Assembly (NCBI RefSeq): GCF_019392335.1
Contig: NZ_JAHXRQ010000021.1
Coordinates: 1 to 64,000, forward strand
Length of the DNA stretch: 64,000 bases
Source of the DNA: Mameliella sp. CS4
Lineage (GTDB): Bacteria; Pseudomonadota; Alphaproteobacteria; Rhodobacterales; Rhodobacteraceae
Reading direction: 5' to 3'
Under the pieces are notes generated by a model. It worked only from the letters and a program-made list of their open reading frames with translations. It had not been told where the DNA came from and did not search any database. This document shows positions 43,176 to 52,042 of this stretch, one piece after another (position 1 is the first letter of the stretch; each line of letters starts with the position of its first letter). The position numbers and the translations under genes were made by a program.

Positions 43176-43559
43176 ATGACCCATCCCCTTGTCACCCGCC
43201 TGACACAGGACTTCGGCTATCCCGCCCTGACGACAGAGGCCGAGATCGCCGCCTTTACCGAGGCGCCCGGCACGCATGTGATCTTTGTCCCCGGCGACGC
43301 GCGTCGCAACCTGGAAACCCCGGACGTGGCCGTGGTGCTGCCGGAACTGCGCCAGGCCTTTCAGGGCCGGTTCGATTGCGCCGTGGCCGCCGACAGCGTC
43401 GAGACCGGCCTGCGTGAATCCACCGGCGTGCTGAAGACCCCCAGCCTGATCTTCTTCCGCGACGGGCAGCTGCTGGGCGGCATCCCCAAGGTGCGCGACT
43501 GGTCGGACTACGTCGACCGGATCACGCAACTGCTCTCGCAGCCCCTCGCCGCCGAATAA
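43176..43559 (+). CDS. hupG: Hydrogenase-1 expression protein HyaE/HupG family
   Basis: 127-aa thioredoxin-fold protein without a CxxC active site (GTHVIFVPGDARRNLETPDVAVVLPEL, then TPSLIFFRDGQLLGGIPKVRDW). HyaE/HupG proteins act as chaperones that bind the Tat signal of the small subunit. It is placed 9 bp after hupF and 11 bp before hupH. Confidence 0.92.
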   Translation: MTHPLVTRLTQDFGYPALTTEAEIAAFTEAPGTHVIFVPGDARRNLETPDVAVVLPELRQAFQGRFDCAVAADSVETGLRESTGVLKTPSLIFFRDGQLLGGIPKVRDWSDYVDRITQLLSQPLAAE

Positions 43560-43570
43560 GGACAGACGTG

Positions 43571-44416
43571 ATGACCAATCCCTTCATGATGCCGCCCACA
43601 GGCTTCGGCCCAGGCTCGCAGCCGCTGGACAACCAGGACGAGGCGCTGGAATACATGCCCTTGCCGCAGGACATGCGCACCTATTCCCCCCGCATCCCCG
43701 AGGTCGAGGCGTTGGGAGAGGCCGATCTGTCGCTGGCGCTGGACCTCTTGCACGACGTGGCGCGCGCCGCCGCGCGCATCGGCACGGAAGGTGGCAGCGC
43801 CCGCTTCGATCTTGCCCCGCTGGACGAGGCGAACCGCGCCCTGGTCGCCGAAACACTGGGCAGCGGAGAGGTCGCCGCCAAGGTCCGCGCCATTCCCGCC
43901 ATCGCCGTTCAGGAAAGCGTCTTTGCCGGGATCTGGATTCTGAAAAGCGCCAAGGCCCATGTGATCGAAGTGGCCGGCATTCCCACCTGCGTGACCGAGG
44001 CCCCCTTTGCGCCGCACCGCGCCGCGACGGGCGGCGCCGAACCGTTGGCGCCCGGGGTGGTCAACGCCCCGCCGCTGCTGGTCGAACTGACGGACAAGTC
44101 CGCCGCCTTCGACGCCGCCGCCCCCTTGCATGTCATCAACCTGACCCTCTTGCCCCACACCGAGGAAGACCTGGCCTGGCTGGACCGCGCCCTGGGCGAA
44201 GGCGCGGTCACGATCCTGTCGCGTGGCTATGGCAATTGCCGCGTGACCGCCACCGCGTTGACGCATGTCTGGCGGGTGCAGTTCTTCAACTCGCAGGACG
44301 CGCTGATCCTGGACACCTTCGAGGTCACGACCGTCCCCGAGGTTGCCTGCGCCGCGCCCGAGGACCTGACCGACAGCGCCGACCGCCTGTTCAAAGTGCT
44401 GGAGGTGATCCAATGA
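43571..44416 (+). CDS. hupH: Hydrogenase expression/formation protein HupH
   Basis: 281-aa protein of the HyaF/HupH family. Typical blocks: ALEYMPLPQDMRTYSP near the N-terminus, VRAIPAIAVQESVFAGIWIL in the middle, and SRGYGNCRVTATALTHVWRVQFFNSQD near the C-terminus. It works on small-subunit/Fe-S assembly. The ATG at 43571 is preceded directly by a GTG at 43568; ATG is preferred. The stop overlaps hupJ (ATGA). Confidence 0.93.
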   Translation: MTNPFMMPPTGFGPGSQPLDNQDEALEYMPLPQDMRTYSPRIPEVEALGEADLSLALDLLHDVARAAARIGTEGGSARFDLAPLDEANRALVAETLGSGEVAAKVRAIPAIAVQESVFAGIWILKSAKAHVIEVAGIPTCVTEAPFAPHRAATGGAEPLAPGVVNAPPLLVELTDKSAAFDAAAPLHVINLTLLPHTEEDLAWLDRALGEGAVTILSRGYGNCRVTATALTHVWRVQFFNSQDALILDTFEVTTVPEVACAAPEDLTDSADRLFKVLEVIQ

Positions 44417-45204
44417 ACGGCGGGTTCGAGGGCAGTTTTCTGGGCGCGACCGACAAGATCAGCCCGCTGGCCATCATGGAGTGCAAGATCTGCTGGACAC
44501 CCTACCACCCGGCCGAGGGCGACGATTTCCGCCAGGTCGATCCCGGCACCGCCTTTTCCGACCTGCCAGAGGACTGGTCCTGCCCCAATTGCAGCGCGCC
44601 CAAGTCGCAGTTCATGGTGCTGGAGGACCCCGGCGCGCAATCGGTGGCAGAGGCCGCGAAACTGGACGATCTGACCGCAAAGCTGGTGGCCGAATTCCGC
44701 GAAATCTGGCACGCCAAGATGCGCGATGTCCCGATGGTCAACAAGCTGCTCAGCGTCGAGGCGGTGGGCTTTCGCATGATCGACGGGCGCCCCCTGGGGG
44801 TCCTGATCTCGCCCTGGTTCATGAACCTGGTGCAACTGCCCGGCGAGAATGAGGACTGGTCCGGGCTGAAGGCCGGGGCCAAGGAGGTGATTTCCTTCCC
44901 CTCTGGCGAGTATGAATTCATCCACAACACCCGTGACATGATCGGCGGCTACAAGGCCTGTTCGCTGTTTTCGCCGATGGGGGATTTCTCCTCGCAGATG
45001 CAGGCGCAAGAGGTGGCCCGCGCGGTCATGGTCGCCCTCTTTGACGAGGCGAACCGGGCCGAAACGGATCGCGCCGCCGACATCCGCGCCGCGCGCGAAG
45101 CTGAACTCGCCCCACCGACAGAGGCCGAAGACGCCGACAGCGCGCTGTCGGAAGCGCCGACGCGCCGCGCGGTGATTTCCGCCGGCATGGCCGGGACCGA
45201 CTGA
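44413..45204 (+). CDS. hupJ: HupJ: rubredoxin fused to a HybE-type assembly chaperone
   Basis: 263 aa. The N-terminal 70 residues are a rubredoxin (MECKICWTPYHPAEGDD.. and EDWSCPNCSAPKSQF) with the two CxxC pairs that bind one Fe. Residues about 90-210 are a HybE domain (LVAEFREIWHAKMRDVPMVN, LGVLISPWFMNLVQLP). In rhizobia these two are separate genes (hupI and hupJ); the fusion matches the Rhodobacter arrangement. It probably protects Fe-S insertion from oxygen. The last 45 residues are acidic and Ala-rich. Confidence 0.93.
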   Translation: MNGGFEGSFLGATDKISPLAIMECKICWTPYHPAEGDDFRQVDPGTAFSDLPEDWSCPNCSAPKSQFMVLEDPGAQSVAEAAKLDDLTAKLVAEFREIWHAKMRDVPMVNKLLSVEAVGFRMIDGRPLGVLISPWFMNLVQLPGENEDWSGLKAGAKEVISFPSGEYEFIHNTRDMIGGYKACSLFSPMGDFSSQMQAQEVARAVMVALFDEANRAETDRAADIRAAREAELAPPTEAEDADSALSEAPTRRAVISAGMAGTD

Positions 45205-45208
45205 CCCG

Positions 45209-46120
45209 ATGCTGGCCGGGGCCGCATATCCCGCGCTGCGCGCCGTCCCGGCGCCCGCTTTTCCGGTGGCCCGACTGGTCATCGGCAAACCGGCGGCAGA
45301 GGCGGCGGACCTCTTGCCGCGCCTGTTCAACCTGTGCCGCGTGGCGCAGGGCGTCGCAGCCCGCGCGGCCTTTGGCCTGCCGCTGCCCTCGAATTGGCAA
45401 GACGAGCTGCGCGCAGAGATCCTGCGTGACCACGTGGCGAAACTCTGCCTTCGGTGGCCCGCCCTGGTCTCGCTGCCGCCGCTGGCGCTGCCACGCGACT
45501 GGCAGGCAGGCAATGCCGAGGCACGGCGCGTGATCTTTGGCCCCGCCGAGCATATGCCCGAAACGCCCGGAAAATTCCGCACCTTCCTGCAGGCAGAGCA
45601 AGGGTGCGCGCGCCTGCTGCGGGCGATCAGCCAGCTCTTTGCCCCGTTCGAGGCCTGCCGCGCCGCCTTGCCCGCGCCCGGGACCGGGAATTTCTTCGCG
45701 CGGGCCCTGGTCGAAAATTCCACGGCTGCCCGGCAGGCGGCACATCCCGTGCTGCAAGGCATCGAGACCGAATGGGGGCGCGGGCCGCTCTGGTCGGCAA
45801 CGGCACTGGCCTATGACCTGCAGGCGGTGCTGGACGGCAGGCTGCCCGCCACCGTCTTTTCCCGGGGCTGCGCCATCGTGCCCGCCGCACGCGGGCTCTA
45901 CGGCATCAGCGCGACCGTCGAAGGGGGCCGGGTCACGGCATTCACGCGGCAGACGCCGACCGATCACCTGCTGACCCCGGGTGGCGTGCTGGATCAATCG
46001 CTTGCATCCTTGCGCCCGGCGCGGGCACAGGCCCTGGGGCCGCTGGTCTTGTCATTGCTTGATCCCTGCACCCCCGTCAGGCTGGACCCCGCCGAACCGA
46101 TGGAGGCAGACCATGCATGA
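45209..46120 (+). CDS. hupK: Hydrogenase accessory protein HupK
   Basis: 303-aa HupK family, a degenerate large-subunit paralogue thought to act as a scaffold for the Fe(CN)2CO unit. The C-terminal LSLLDPCTPVRLD echoes DPCxxC of HupL but lacks the second Cys, and LLPRLFNLCRVAQGVAARAA echoes L1. Its stop overlaps the hypA start. Less conserved than its neighbours, as is usual for HupK. Confidence 0.9.
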   Translation: MLAGAAYPALRAVPAPAFPVARLVIGKPAAEAADLLPRLFNLCRVAQGVAARAAFGLPLPSNWQDELRAEILRDHVAKLCLRWPALVSLPPLALPRDWQAGNAEARRVIFGPAEHMPETPGKFRTFLQAEQGCARLLRAISQLFAPFEACRAALPAPGTGNFFARALVENSTAARQAAHPVLQGIETEWGRGPLWSATALAYDLQAVLDGRLPATVFSRGCAIVPAARGLYGISATVEGGRVTAFTRQTPTDHLLTPGGVLDQSLASLRPARAQALGPLVLSLLDPCTPVRLDPAEPMEADHA

Positions 46121-46454
46121 AATGTCGCTGTGCGAGGGCATCCGTCGGGTGATCGAGGATCAGGCCCGCAAACACAACGTCGCGCGCATCCGCCGTGTCC
46201 GGGTCGAGATCGGGCGCTTTGCGGGGGTCGAGACCGGGGCGCTGCACTTTGCCTTTGACGTGGTGATGCGCGGATCGGTGGCCGAGGGCGCGGAACTGGT
46301 GACGCTGGAGCTGCCCGGACGGGCGATGTGCTACGACTGCATGAAAGAGGTGGAAATCATGGACCGCCTCGACCCCTGCCCCACCTGCGGCGGCGGCAAG
46401 CTGATGCCGCAAGGCGGGGACGAAATGAGAATCAAGGATTTGGAGGTGGCCTGA
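46113..46454 (+). CDS. hypA: Nickel metallochaperone HypA
   Basis: 113 aa. The Ni-binding N-terminus MHEMSLCEGI and a zinc site built from MCYDCMKEVE and DPCPTCGGGKL are seen. With HypB it inserts nickel into HupL and HupV precursors. The start at 46113 overlaps hupK by 8 bp and follows TGGAGG. One base separates its stop from hypB. Confidence 0.97.
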   Translation: MHEMSLCEGIRRVIEDQARKHNVARIRRVRVEIGRFAGVETGALHFAFDVVMRGSVAEGAELVTLELPGRAMCYDCMKEVEIMDRLDPCPTCGGGKLMPQGGDEMRIKDLEVA

Positions 46455-46455
46455 G

Positions 46456-47313
46456 ATGTGTACGGTATGCGGATGCGGAGACGGCGAGACGAAGGTGCAT
46501 GGACACGGTCATTCACACGACCATGACCACGGACATGGCCACCATCATGATCATCATCACGATCATGGCCATCACCATCATCACGATCACCACCACTACG
46601 GCCAGGGCCCTGCGGGCACCGAGGTGCCCGGCATGTCACAGGACCGGCTGATCGAGATCGAAACCGGCATCCTGGCCAAGAATGACCTGTACGCCCAGGC
46701 CAACCGCGCGCGCCTGGCAGAGCGCAGTATCCTGGCCGTCAACCTCGTCTCCTCGCCCGGGTCCGGCAAGACGACGCTGCTGTGCAAGACGATCGAGGCC
46801 CTGGGCGGTCAGCCTCTGGGTGTGATCGAAGGCGACCAGCAGACCCAGAACGACGCCGACCGCATCCGCGCCACCGGCGCCCGCGCCGTGCAGGTGAATA
46901 CCGGCAAGGGCTGTCATCTTGACGGGCACATGGTCGGCCACGCGATGGATCACCTGGACCTCGCCCCCGGCAGCCTGCTGTTCATCGAGAATGTCGGCAA
47001 CCTGGTCTGCCCCGCCGCCTTCGACCTGGGCGAGGACGGCAAGGTCGCGATCCTCTCGGTGACCGAGGGTGAGGACAAACCGTTGAAATACCCCGACATG
47101 TTCACCGCCGCCCGGCTGGCCATCCTCAACAAGATCGACCTGGCGCCGCATTGCGACGTGGATCTCGACCTCTATGAGGCCAATCTGCGCCGCGTGAACC
47201 CGGGGATAGAGATCCTGCGCCTTTCGGCCCGCACCGGCGAGGGCATGGCGGACTGGATCGACTGGCTGCGCGCGCAACTGGCCGACAAGTCCGCCCCCGA
47301 GGCGGCGGAATGA
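46456..47313 (+). CDS. hypB: GTPase / nickel chaperone HypB with His-rich tract
   Basis: 285 aa. The N-terminal MCTVCGCGDG is the high-affinity nickel site (CxxCGC). A His/Asp/Gly tract from about residue 15 to 47 contains about 22 His and would store nickel. The GTPase domain has Walker A NLVSSPGSGKTTLL, the switch region GDQQTQNDADRI and NKIDLAPHCDVD. Delivers nickel with HypA. The GA-rich CATCACGAT tandem run in the DNA is explained by this His tract. The stop overlaps hupR (ATGA). Confidence 0.97.
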   Translation: MCTVCGCGDGETKVHGHGHSHDHDHGHGHHHDHHHDHGHHHHHDHHHYGQGPAGTEVPGMSQDRLIEIETGILAKNDLYAQANRARLAERSILAVNLVSSPGSGKTTLLCKTIEALGGQPLGVIEGDQQTQNDADRIRATGARAVQVNTGKGCHLDGHMVGHAMDHLDLAPGSLLFIENVGNLVCPAAFDLGEDGKVAILSVTEGEDKPLKYPDMFTAARLAILNKIDLAPHCDVDLDLYEANLRRVNPGIEILRLSARTGEGMADWIDWLRAQLADKSAPEAAE

Positions 47314-48794
47314 CCGCCCTGCCCACCCTTCTGCTGGTCGATGACGAAGAGCATTCCCTGGCTGCCATGCGCATGGCACTGGAGGATGACTTTGACTGCC
47401 TGACCGCGCCGGACGCCGACGAGGCCATGCGCCTGATGGAGGAAAACTTCGTCCAGGCGATCTTTTGCGACCAGCGGATGCCCGGCAAGACCGGTGTGGA
47501 ATTCCTGTCCGAGGCGCGCGAACGCTGGCCGGAAACGGTGCGGATCATCATCACCGGCTATACCGAGACCAACGACATGATCGCCGCCATCAACGAGGCG
47601 GGCATCTACCAGTTCCTGACCAAGCCCTGGCATCCCGACCAGCTGGTCATGGCGGCCAAGAACGCCGCGCAACTGTTCCAGCTCAGCCGCGAGCACGACC
47701 GGCTTTCGCTGGAAATGCGTTTCATGGGCAAGACCGCCGAGAACAAGCTGGAGGCGCGCCGCCGCACCCTGCGCGAAGGGTTCGGCTTTGAACGGGTCTT
47801 GCGGGCGCCCAATTCGCCGATGAATGCCACTGTCGAACTGGCCCGGCAGGTGGCCAGTTTCGACGTGCCGGTGCTGATCACCGGCGAGGCGGGCACCGGC
47901 AAGGACGTCATGGCGCGCGCGATGCACTATGCCTCGTTACGGTCCGACCAGTCCTTTTACGAGATCAACTGCGCCGGCCTGCCGGACGAGGTGCTGATGG
48001 CGGAACTGCTGGGCGCCAAGAAAGGCGCCCTGGGCGGCGCCCCCAGCAACCGCATCGGCCTGTTGCAAAAGGCCTCGCGCGGGACGCTGTTCCTGAACGG
48101 GGTCGATACGCTCAGCCCGCAGATGCAGTTGATCCTGTTGCGGATCGCCACCGAGGGCAGCTTTGAACCGTTGGGCGGGACAGAGACCCTGACCACCAAC
48201 ACGCGCCTGATGGCGGGCAGCCACAGCGACCTCGGCCCGGCGCTGGCCTCTGGCCGGTTCCGCAAGGATCTGTTCTATGCCCTGTCCACCACGGAACTGG
48301 CCCTGCCGCCGCTGCGCGCGCGCGTCGACGATCTGGACATCCTGACCCGCCACATCCTGGGTGACCTGGCCGCCCAGCACAGCAAGCCGGTCGAGGGGCT
48401 GACCAATCTGGCGCTGGAATTCCTGGGCAACTACGACTGGCCCGGCAACCTGCCCGAGCTGACCAACGAGCTGACCCGGATGCTGATCCTCAGCCAGGAA
48501 CCGCGCCTTGGGCCAGAGCTGATCTCGCGCCACATCCTGCAGGCCGATCCGTCGGTTTCGGGCCGTCCCGACCCGTTCGAGGCGGGGCTGCTGGCCGCCG
48601 AGGGCACGCTGAAGGACCGGATCGAGGCGATGGAGGCCCGCATCCTGCGCGAGACTCTGACCCGCATGAAATGGAACAAGAGCCGCGCCGCCGAGGAACT
48701 GGGGCTCAGCCGGGTCGGCCTGCGCTCGAAACTCGATCGCTACGGCGTGCATCAACCGGGCAAGTACGACCCGGCCGAAGAGGAGGAGGACTAA
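47310..48794 (+). CDS. hupR: H2-responsive NtrC-type response regulator HupR
   Basis: 494 aa. The receiver domain has the phospho-acceptor Asp54 in IFCDQRMPGKTG. The central AAA+ domain has Walker A ITGEAGTGKDVMARAMH and WPGNLPELTNELTRM. The Fis-type C-terminus is NKSRAAEELGLSRVGLRSKLDRYG. The GAFTGA loop is replaced by KKGALGGAPSN, fitting what is known for R. capsulatus HupR, which works with sigma70 polymerase and activates when unphosphorylated. It is co-transcribed with hyp genes, far from its kinase gene hupT. Confidence 0.95.
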   Translation: MTALPTLLLVDDEEHSLAAMRMALEDDFDCLTAPDADEAMRLMEENFVQAIFCDQRMPGKTGVEFLSEARERWPETVRIIITGYTETNDMIAAINEAGIYQFLTKPWHPDQLVMAAKNAAQLFQLSREHDRLSLEMRFMGKTAENKLEARRRTLREGFGFERVLRAPNSPMNATVELARQVASFDVPVLITGEAGTGKDVMARAMHYASLRSDQSFYEINCAGLPDEVLMAELLGAKKGALGGAPSNRIGLLQKASRGTLFLNGVDTLSPQMQLILLRIATEGSFEPLGGTETLTTNTRLMAGSHSDLGPALASGRFRKDLFYALSTTELALPPLRARVDDLDILTRHILGDLAAQHSKPVEGLTNLALEFLGNYDWPGNLPELTNELTRMLILSQEPRLGPELISRHILQADPSVSGRPDPFEAGLLAAEGTLKDRIEAMEARILRETLTRMKWNKSRAAEELGLSRVGLRSKLDRYGVHQPGKYDPAEEEED

Positions 48795-48797
48795 GCC

Positions 48798-49088
48798 ATG
48801 TGCCTGGGAATTCCCGGACAGATCGTCAAGATCACCGACGAGACCCGCCTGATGGCGCTGGCCGACGTGTCCGGCGTGCGCCGAGAGGTCTCGGTCGCCT
48901 GCGTCGCCACCCCGGACCTGTCTGCCCTGGTGGGCGAATGGGTGCTGATCCATGTGGGCTTTGCCATGAGCCTCATCGACGAGGACGAGGCCGCAAGGAC
49001 GCTGGAGGCCCTGCGCGGACTGGGCGAGGCGCAGGAAACACTTGAGGCGATGGCCGAGGGCGCCGCCGCACTGGAGGGCAGCCAATGA
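48798..49088 (+). CDS. hypC: Hydrogenase assembly chaperone HypC
   Basis: 96 aa with the catalytic N-terminal MCLGIPGQI and the core GEWVLIHVGFAMSLIDEDEA. HypC carries the iron with HypD while CN and CO ligands are attached, then delivers it to the large subunit. Its stop overlaps hypD (ATGA). Confidence 0.97.
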   Translation: MCLGIPGQIVKITDETRLMALADVSGVRREVSVACVATPDLSALVGEWVLIHVGFAMSLIDEDEAARTLEALRGLGEAQETLEAMAEGAAALEGSQ

Positions 49089-50233
49089 GATATGTCGAGG
49101 AATTCCGCGACCCCGCCGCCGCCAGGGGCGTGCTGGCCGCCATCGGCAAGGTGGTCGACCAGATCGGCGCCACCGCCGAAAAACCCGTGCACATCATGGA
49201 AATCTGTGGCGGGCACACCCATGCGATCTTTCGCTACGGGCTGGACCGGCTGACGCCCCCGGGGATCGAGTTCATCCACGGCCCCGGCTGCCCGGTCTGC
49301 GTGCTGCCGATGAGCCGGATCGACGAATGCGTCGAGATCGCCGAACGCCCCGAGGTGATCTTTACCACCTTCGGCGACGCGATGCGGGTGCCCGGCAGCG
49401 CCAAGTCGCTGATGCAGGCCAAGGCCGACGGCGCCGACATCCGCATGGTCTATTCGCCGCTCGACGCGCTGGAAATTGCCCGCCGCAACCCCGGCCGCGA
49501 GGTGGTCTTCTTCGGGCTGGGGTTCGAGACGACGACGCCTTCGACCGCGCTGACGATCCAGCAGGCCGCGCGCGAAGGGCTGGGGAACTTCACTGTCTTC
49601 TGCAACCACATCACCGTGCCGCCCCCGATCGAGGCGCTGCTGGACGATCCTTACATGGTGCTGGACGGGTTCGTCGGGCCGGGCCATGTCAGCATGGTGA
49701 TCGGCACACATCCTTATGATTTCATTGCGCGCGACTATGGCAAGCCCATCGTCGTCGCGGGGTTCGAGCCGCTGGACCTGCTGCAATCGGTGCTGATGGT
49801 GCTGGAACAGATCCGCGACGGGCGGGCCGAGGTCGAAAACCAGTATGCCCGCGTCGTGCCGGAACACGGCAACCCGGTATCGCTGGCCGCCATCGCGGAT
49901 GTCTACGAGCCGCGCCCGACATTCGAATGGCGCGGGCTGGGAGAGATCGACGCCAGCGGGCTGCGCATCCGCCCCGCCTACGTGGCCTATGATGCCGAGG
50001 AAAAGTTCGGCGTGGGCTATGGCGCCGGTCCCCGGGTCGTGTCCGAACCCGAGGGCTGTGCTTGCGGCCAGGTGATGACGGGCCGCATCAAGCCCACGGG
50101 GTGCCCGCAATACGGCACCGGCTGCACGCCGGAAATGCCGCTGGGTGCGCTGATGGTCAGCTCGGAAGGGGCCTGTGCGGCCTATTACCAGTACGGCGCA
50201 ACCGAAGAGACGGTGACGGAGGCCGCGCAATGA
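49085..50233 (+). CDS. hypD: Fe-S protein HypD
   Basis: 382-aa scaffold for the Fe(CN)2CO centre. Conserved motifs: IMEICGGHTHAIFRYGLD, HGPGCPVCVLP, FGLGFETTTPSTAL and CNHITVPPPIEALL. The C-terminal [4Fe-4S] cysteines are in EGCACGQVMTG and PTGCPQYGTGCTPEMPLG. It forms the HypCDE complex with its neighbours; both ends overlap adjacent genes. Confidence 0.98.
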   Translation: MRYVEEFRDPAAARGVLAAIGKVVDQIGATAEKPVHIMEICGGHTHAIFRYGLDRLTPPGIEFIHGPGCPVCVLPMSRIDECVEIAERPEVIFTTFGDAMRVPGSAKSLMQAKADGADIRMVYSPLDALEIARRNPGREVVFFGLGFETTTPSTALTIQQAAREGLGNFTVFCNHITVPPPIEALLDDPYMVLDGFVGPGHVSMVIGTHPYDFIARDYGKPIVVAGFEPLDLLQSVLMVLEQIRDGRAEVENQYARVVPEHGNPVSLAAIADVYEPRPTFEWRGLGEIDASGLRIRPAYVAYDAEEKFGVGYGAGPRVVSEPEGCACGQVMTGRIKPTGCPQYGTGCTPEMPLGALMVSSEGACAAYYQYGATEETVTEAAQ

Positions 50234-51279
50234 CGATGGAACGCCCGATCACCCCCTCGCGCCTGCGGGGAGAGCGCGTGACGCTGGCCCACGGTGGCGG
50301 TGGCAAGGCCATGCGCGACCTCATCGAGGAGATCTTTACCGGTGTCTTCCAGCCCCCCGGAACAGAGGATCAGGCCCGGTTGTCGGCGCGGGCCCTGGCG
50401 GAACCGGGTGCGCAGCTTGCCTTCACCACCGACAGTTTCGTGGTCTCGCCGCCGGTCTTTCCCGGCGGCGACATCGGCAAGATCGCGGTCTGCGGCACGG
50501 TCAACGACCTAGCCGTGGGCGGGGCGAAACCCCTGTGGCTGTCAGCGGCCTTCATCATAGAGGAAGGGTGCGAGTTCGAGTTGCTGCGGCGCATCGTGGC
50601 CTCGATGCAGGCCGAGGCCGACAAGGCCGGGGTCCGCATCGTGACCGGCGACACCAAGGTCGTCGGGCGCGGCGCCGCGGACAAGGTCTTTGTCACCACC
50701 TCCGGCGTGGGTGTCATCCCTCCGGGACGCGACCTGCAGGCAGGCAACATCCGGCCCGGCGACGTGGCGCTGGTGAATGGCGTCCTGGGCGATCACGGCG
50801 CGACGATCCTCGCCGCGCGCGGGGACATGGCCCTGTCCACGGACATCCAGTCCGATTGCCAGAGCCTGAATGCCCTCATCGAGGCCGTGCTGGAGGCCGC
50901 CCCCAATGCCCGCGCCGCCCGCGACGCGACACGCGGCGGACTGGCCTCGGCCCTGAACGAGATGGCAGAAACCGCCGCAGTCAGCATCGAGATCGACGAA
51001 ACCGCCCTGCCCCTGCGGCCAGAGGTCAAGGGCGTCTGCGAGGTGCTGGGGCTGGACCCGCTCTACCTGGCCAACGAGGGCACCCTGGTGATCTTTGTCC
51101 CCGAGGCAGAGGCAGAGGCCGCCCTGCAGGCCATGCGCGCGACAGGGGCCGGGCATGGCGCCGCGCGCATTGGCGTGGCGAAACCGGGTCCGGCGGGCCG
51201 GGTCACCATGCGCACCGCCTTTGGCGGCCAAAGACTGGTCGACACGCTGGTGGGCGAACAGCTGCCCCGGATCTGCTGA
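50230..51279 (+). CDS. hypE: Hydrogenase maturation protein HypE
   Basis: 349-aa ATP-dependent dehydratase of the PurM fold that converts a C-terminal thiocarbamate to thiocyanate. VTLAHGGGGKAMRDLIEEIF and DSFVVSPPVFPGGDIGKIAVCGTVND form the ATP site, and the protein ends in PRIC, the Cys that receives the carbamoyl group from HypF. Start at 50230 overlaps the hypD stop. Last gene of the hydrogenase cluster; 6 bp separate it from the convergent GntR gene. Confidence 0.97.
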   Translation: MTMERPITPSRLRGERVTLAHGGGGKAMRDLIEEIFTGVFQPPGTEDQARLSARALAEPGAQLAFTTDSFVVSPPVFPGGDIGKIAVCGTVNDLAVGGAKPLWLSAAFIIEEGCEFELLRRIVASMQAEADKAGVRIVTGDTKVVGRGAADKVFVTTSGVGVIPPGRDLQAGNIRPGDVALVNGVLGDHGATILAARGDMALSTDIQSDCQSLNALIEAVLEAAPNARAARDATRGGLASALNEMAETAAVSIEIDETALPLRPEVKGVCEVLGLDPLYLANEGTLVIFVPEAEAEAALQAMRATGAGHGAARIGVAKPGPAGRVTMRTAFGGQRLVDTLVGEQLPRIC

Positions 51280-51285
51280 TCCGGG

Positions 51286-51996
51286 TCAGGTAAAGTAGTC
51301 GCGGTTGGCGTCCATGATGTCCGGCAGCCGCCCGATGGTGCCCGACAGATGCGCCCGCATCGCGTCGGTCGCCCCCTGCCGGTCCTGGGCCTGGATGCAG
51401 TCCACCACCGCGCGATGCCCCGCGACAACCGAATGCAGCTTGTCACTACGCGGCAGGTCCAGCGTGCGCAGGCGGGCCATCTGGCTGGACTGTTCGATCA
51501 CCAGCCGGTGCACTGCCTCGTGCCCGGCGGCGATGAACAGCGCCTCGTGGAAACTCTCGTCGAGCTCCCGGAACAGCTCGATCTGGTCCGGCTCGTCGAC
51601 CAGCGCCTCCTGGATCTTGAGATAGCCCAGCGCCTTGGTCAGGTCCGCGTCCGGTGTCCGGCACAGCAGGTCCACCACCTCGCATTCCAGCCCCGTGCGC
51701 AGGAAATTCTCGTGCCGCAGGCGTTCGCAGTTGATGCGCGTGACCTCGGTTCGCGACTGCCGGTAGGACACCACCAAGTCGATCTCTTCCAGCCGCTGGA
51801 TCGCCTCGCGGATCGGCGACTGGCTGACACCGAATGCCTCGGCCAGATCGGCCCGGCTGAGGATCGTTCCCGGTGGCAATTTCAGCGTCACGATACGCGC
51901 GCGCAATTCCTCGAAGACGCGGGTCGAGGCCGCGACATTGGCATTGACCGAGATCTTGTCCGATGCGCTGGCACCACGCAGGGCGGGACGTGTCAT
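51286..51996 (-). CDS. GntR-family (FadR subfamily, FCD) transcriptional regulator
   Basis: 236 aa. The winged helix is TRVFEELRARIVTLKLPPGT and RADLAEAFGVSQSPIREAIQ; the C-terminal all-helical FCD ligand domain contains ELDESFHEALFIAAGHEAVH and HRAVVDCIQ with metal-type His/Asp. Start at MTRPALRG (51996); the long upstream frame is not coding. It lies 46 bp downstream of the TRAP permease gene on the same strand and probably controls the TRAP operon. Confidence 0.92.
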   Translation of the reverse strand: MTRPALRGASASDKISVNANVAASTRVFEELRARIVTLKLPPGTILSRADLAEAFGVSQSPIREAIQRLEEIDLVVSYRQSRTEVTRINCERLRHENFLRTGLECEVVDLLCRTPDADLTKALGYLKIQEALVDEPDQIELFRELDESFHEALFIAAGHEAVHRLVIEQSSQMARLRTLDLPRSDKLHSVVAGHRAVVDCIQAQDRQGATDAMRAHLSGTIGRLPDIMDANRDYFT

Positions 51997-52042
51997 GGGC
52001 GCCTCCGGTCGATACGTGTCAGGCTCGGCAAGGTTGGTCTCC

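Noticed and set aside
46510..46605. Tandem CATCACGAT/CACCAT DNA repeat
   Set aside because: It encodes the His-rich nickel-storage tract of HypB; not an independent repeat element.
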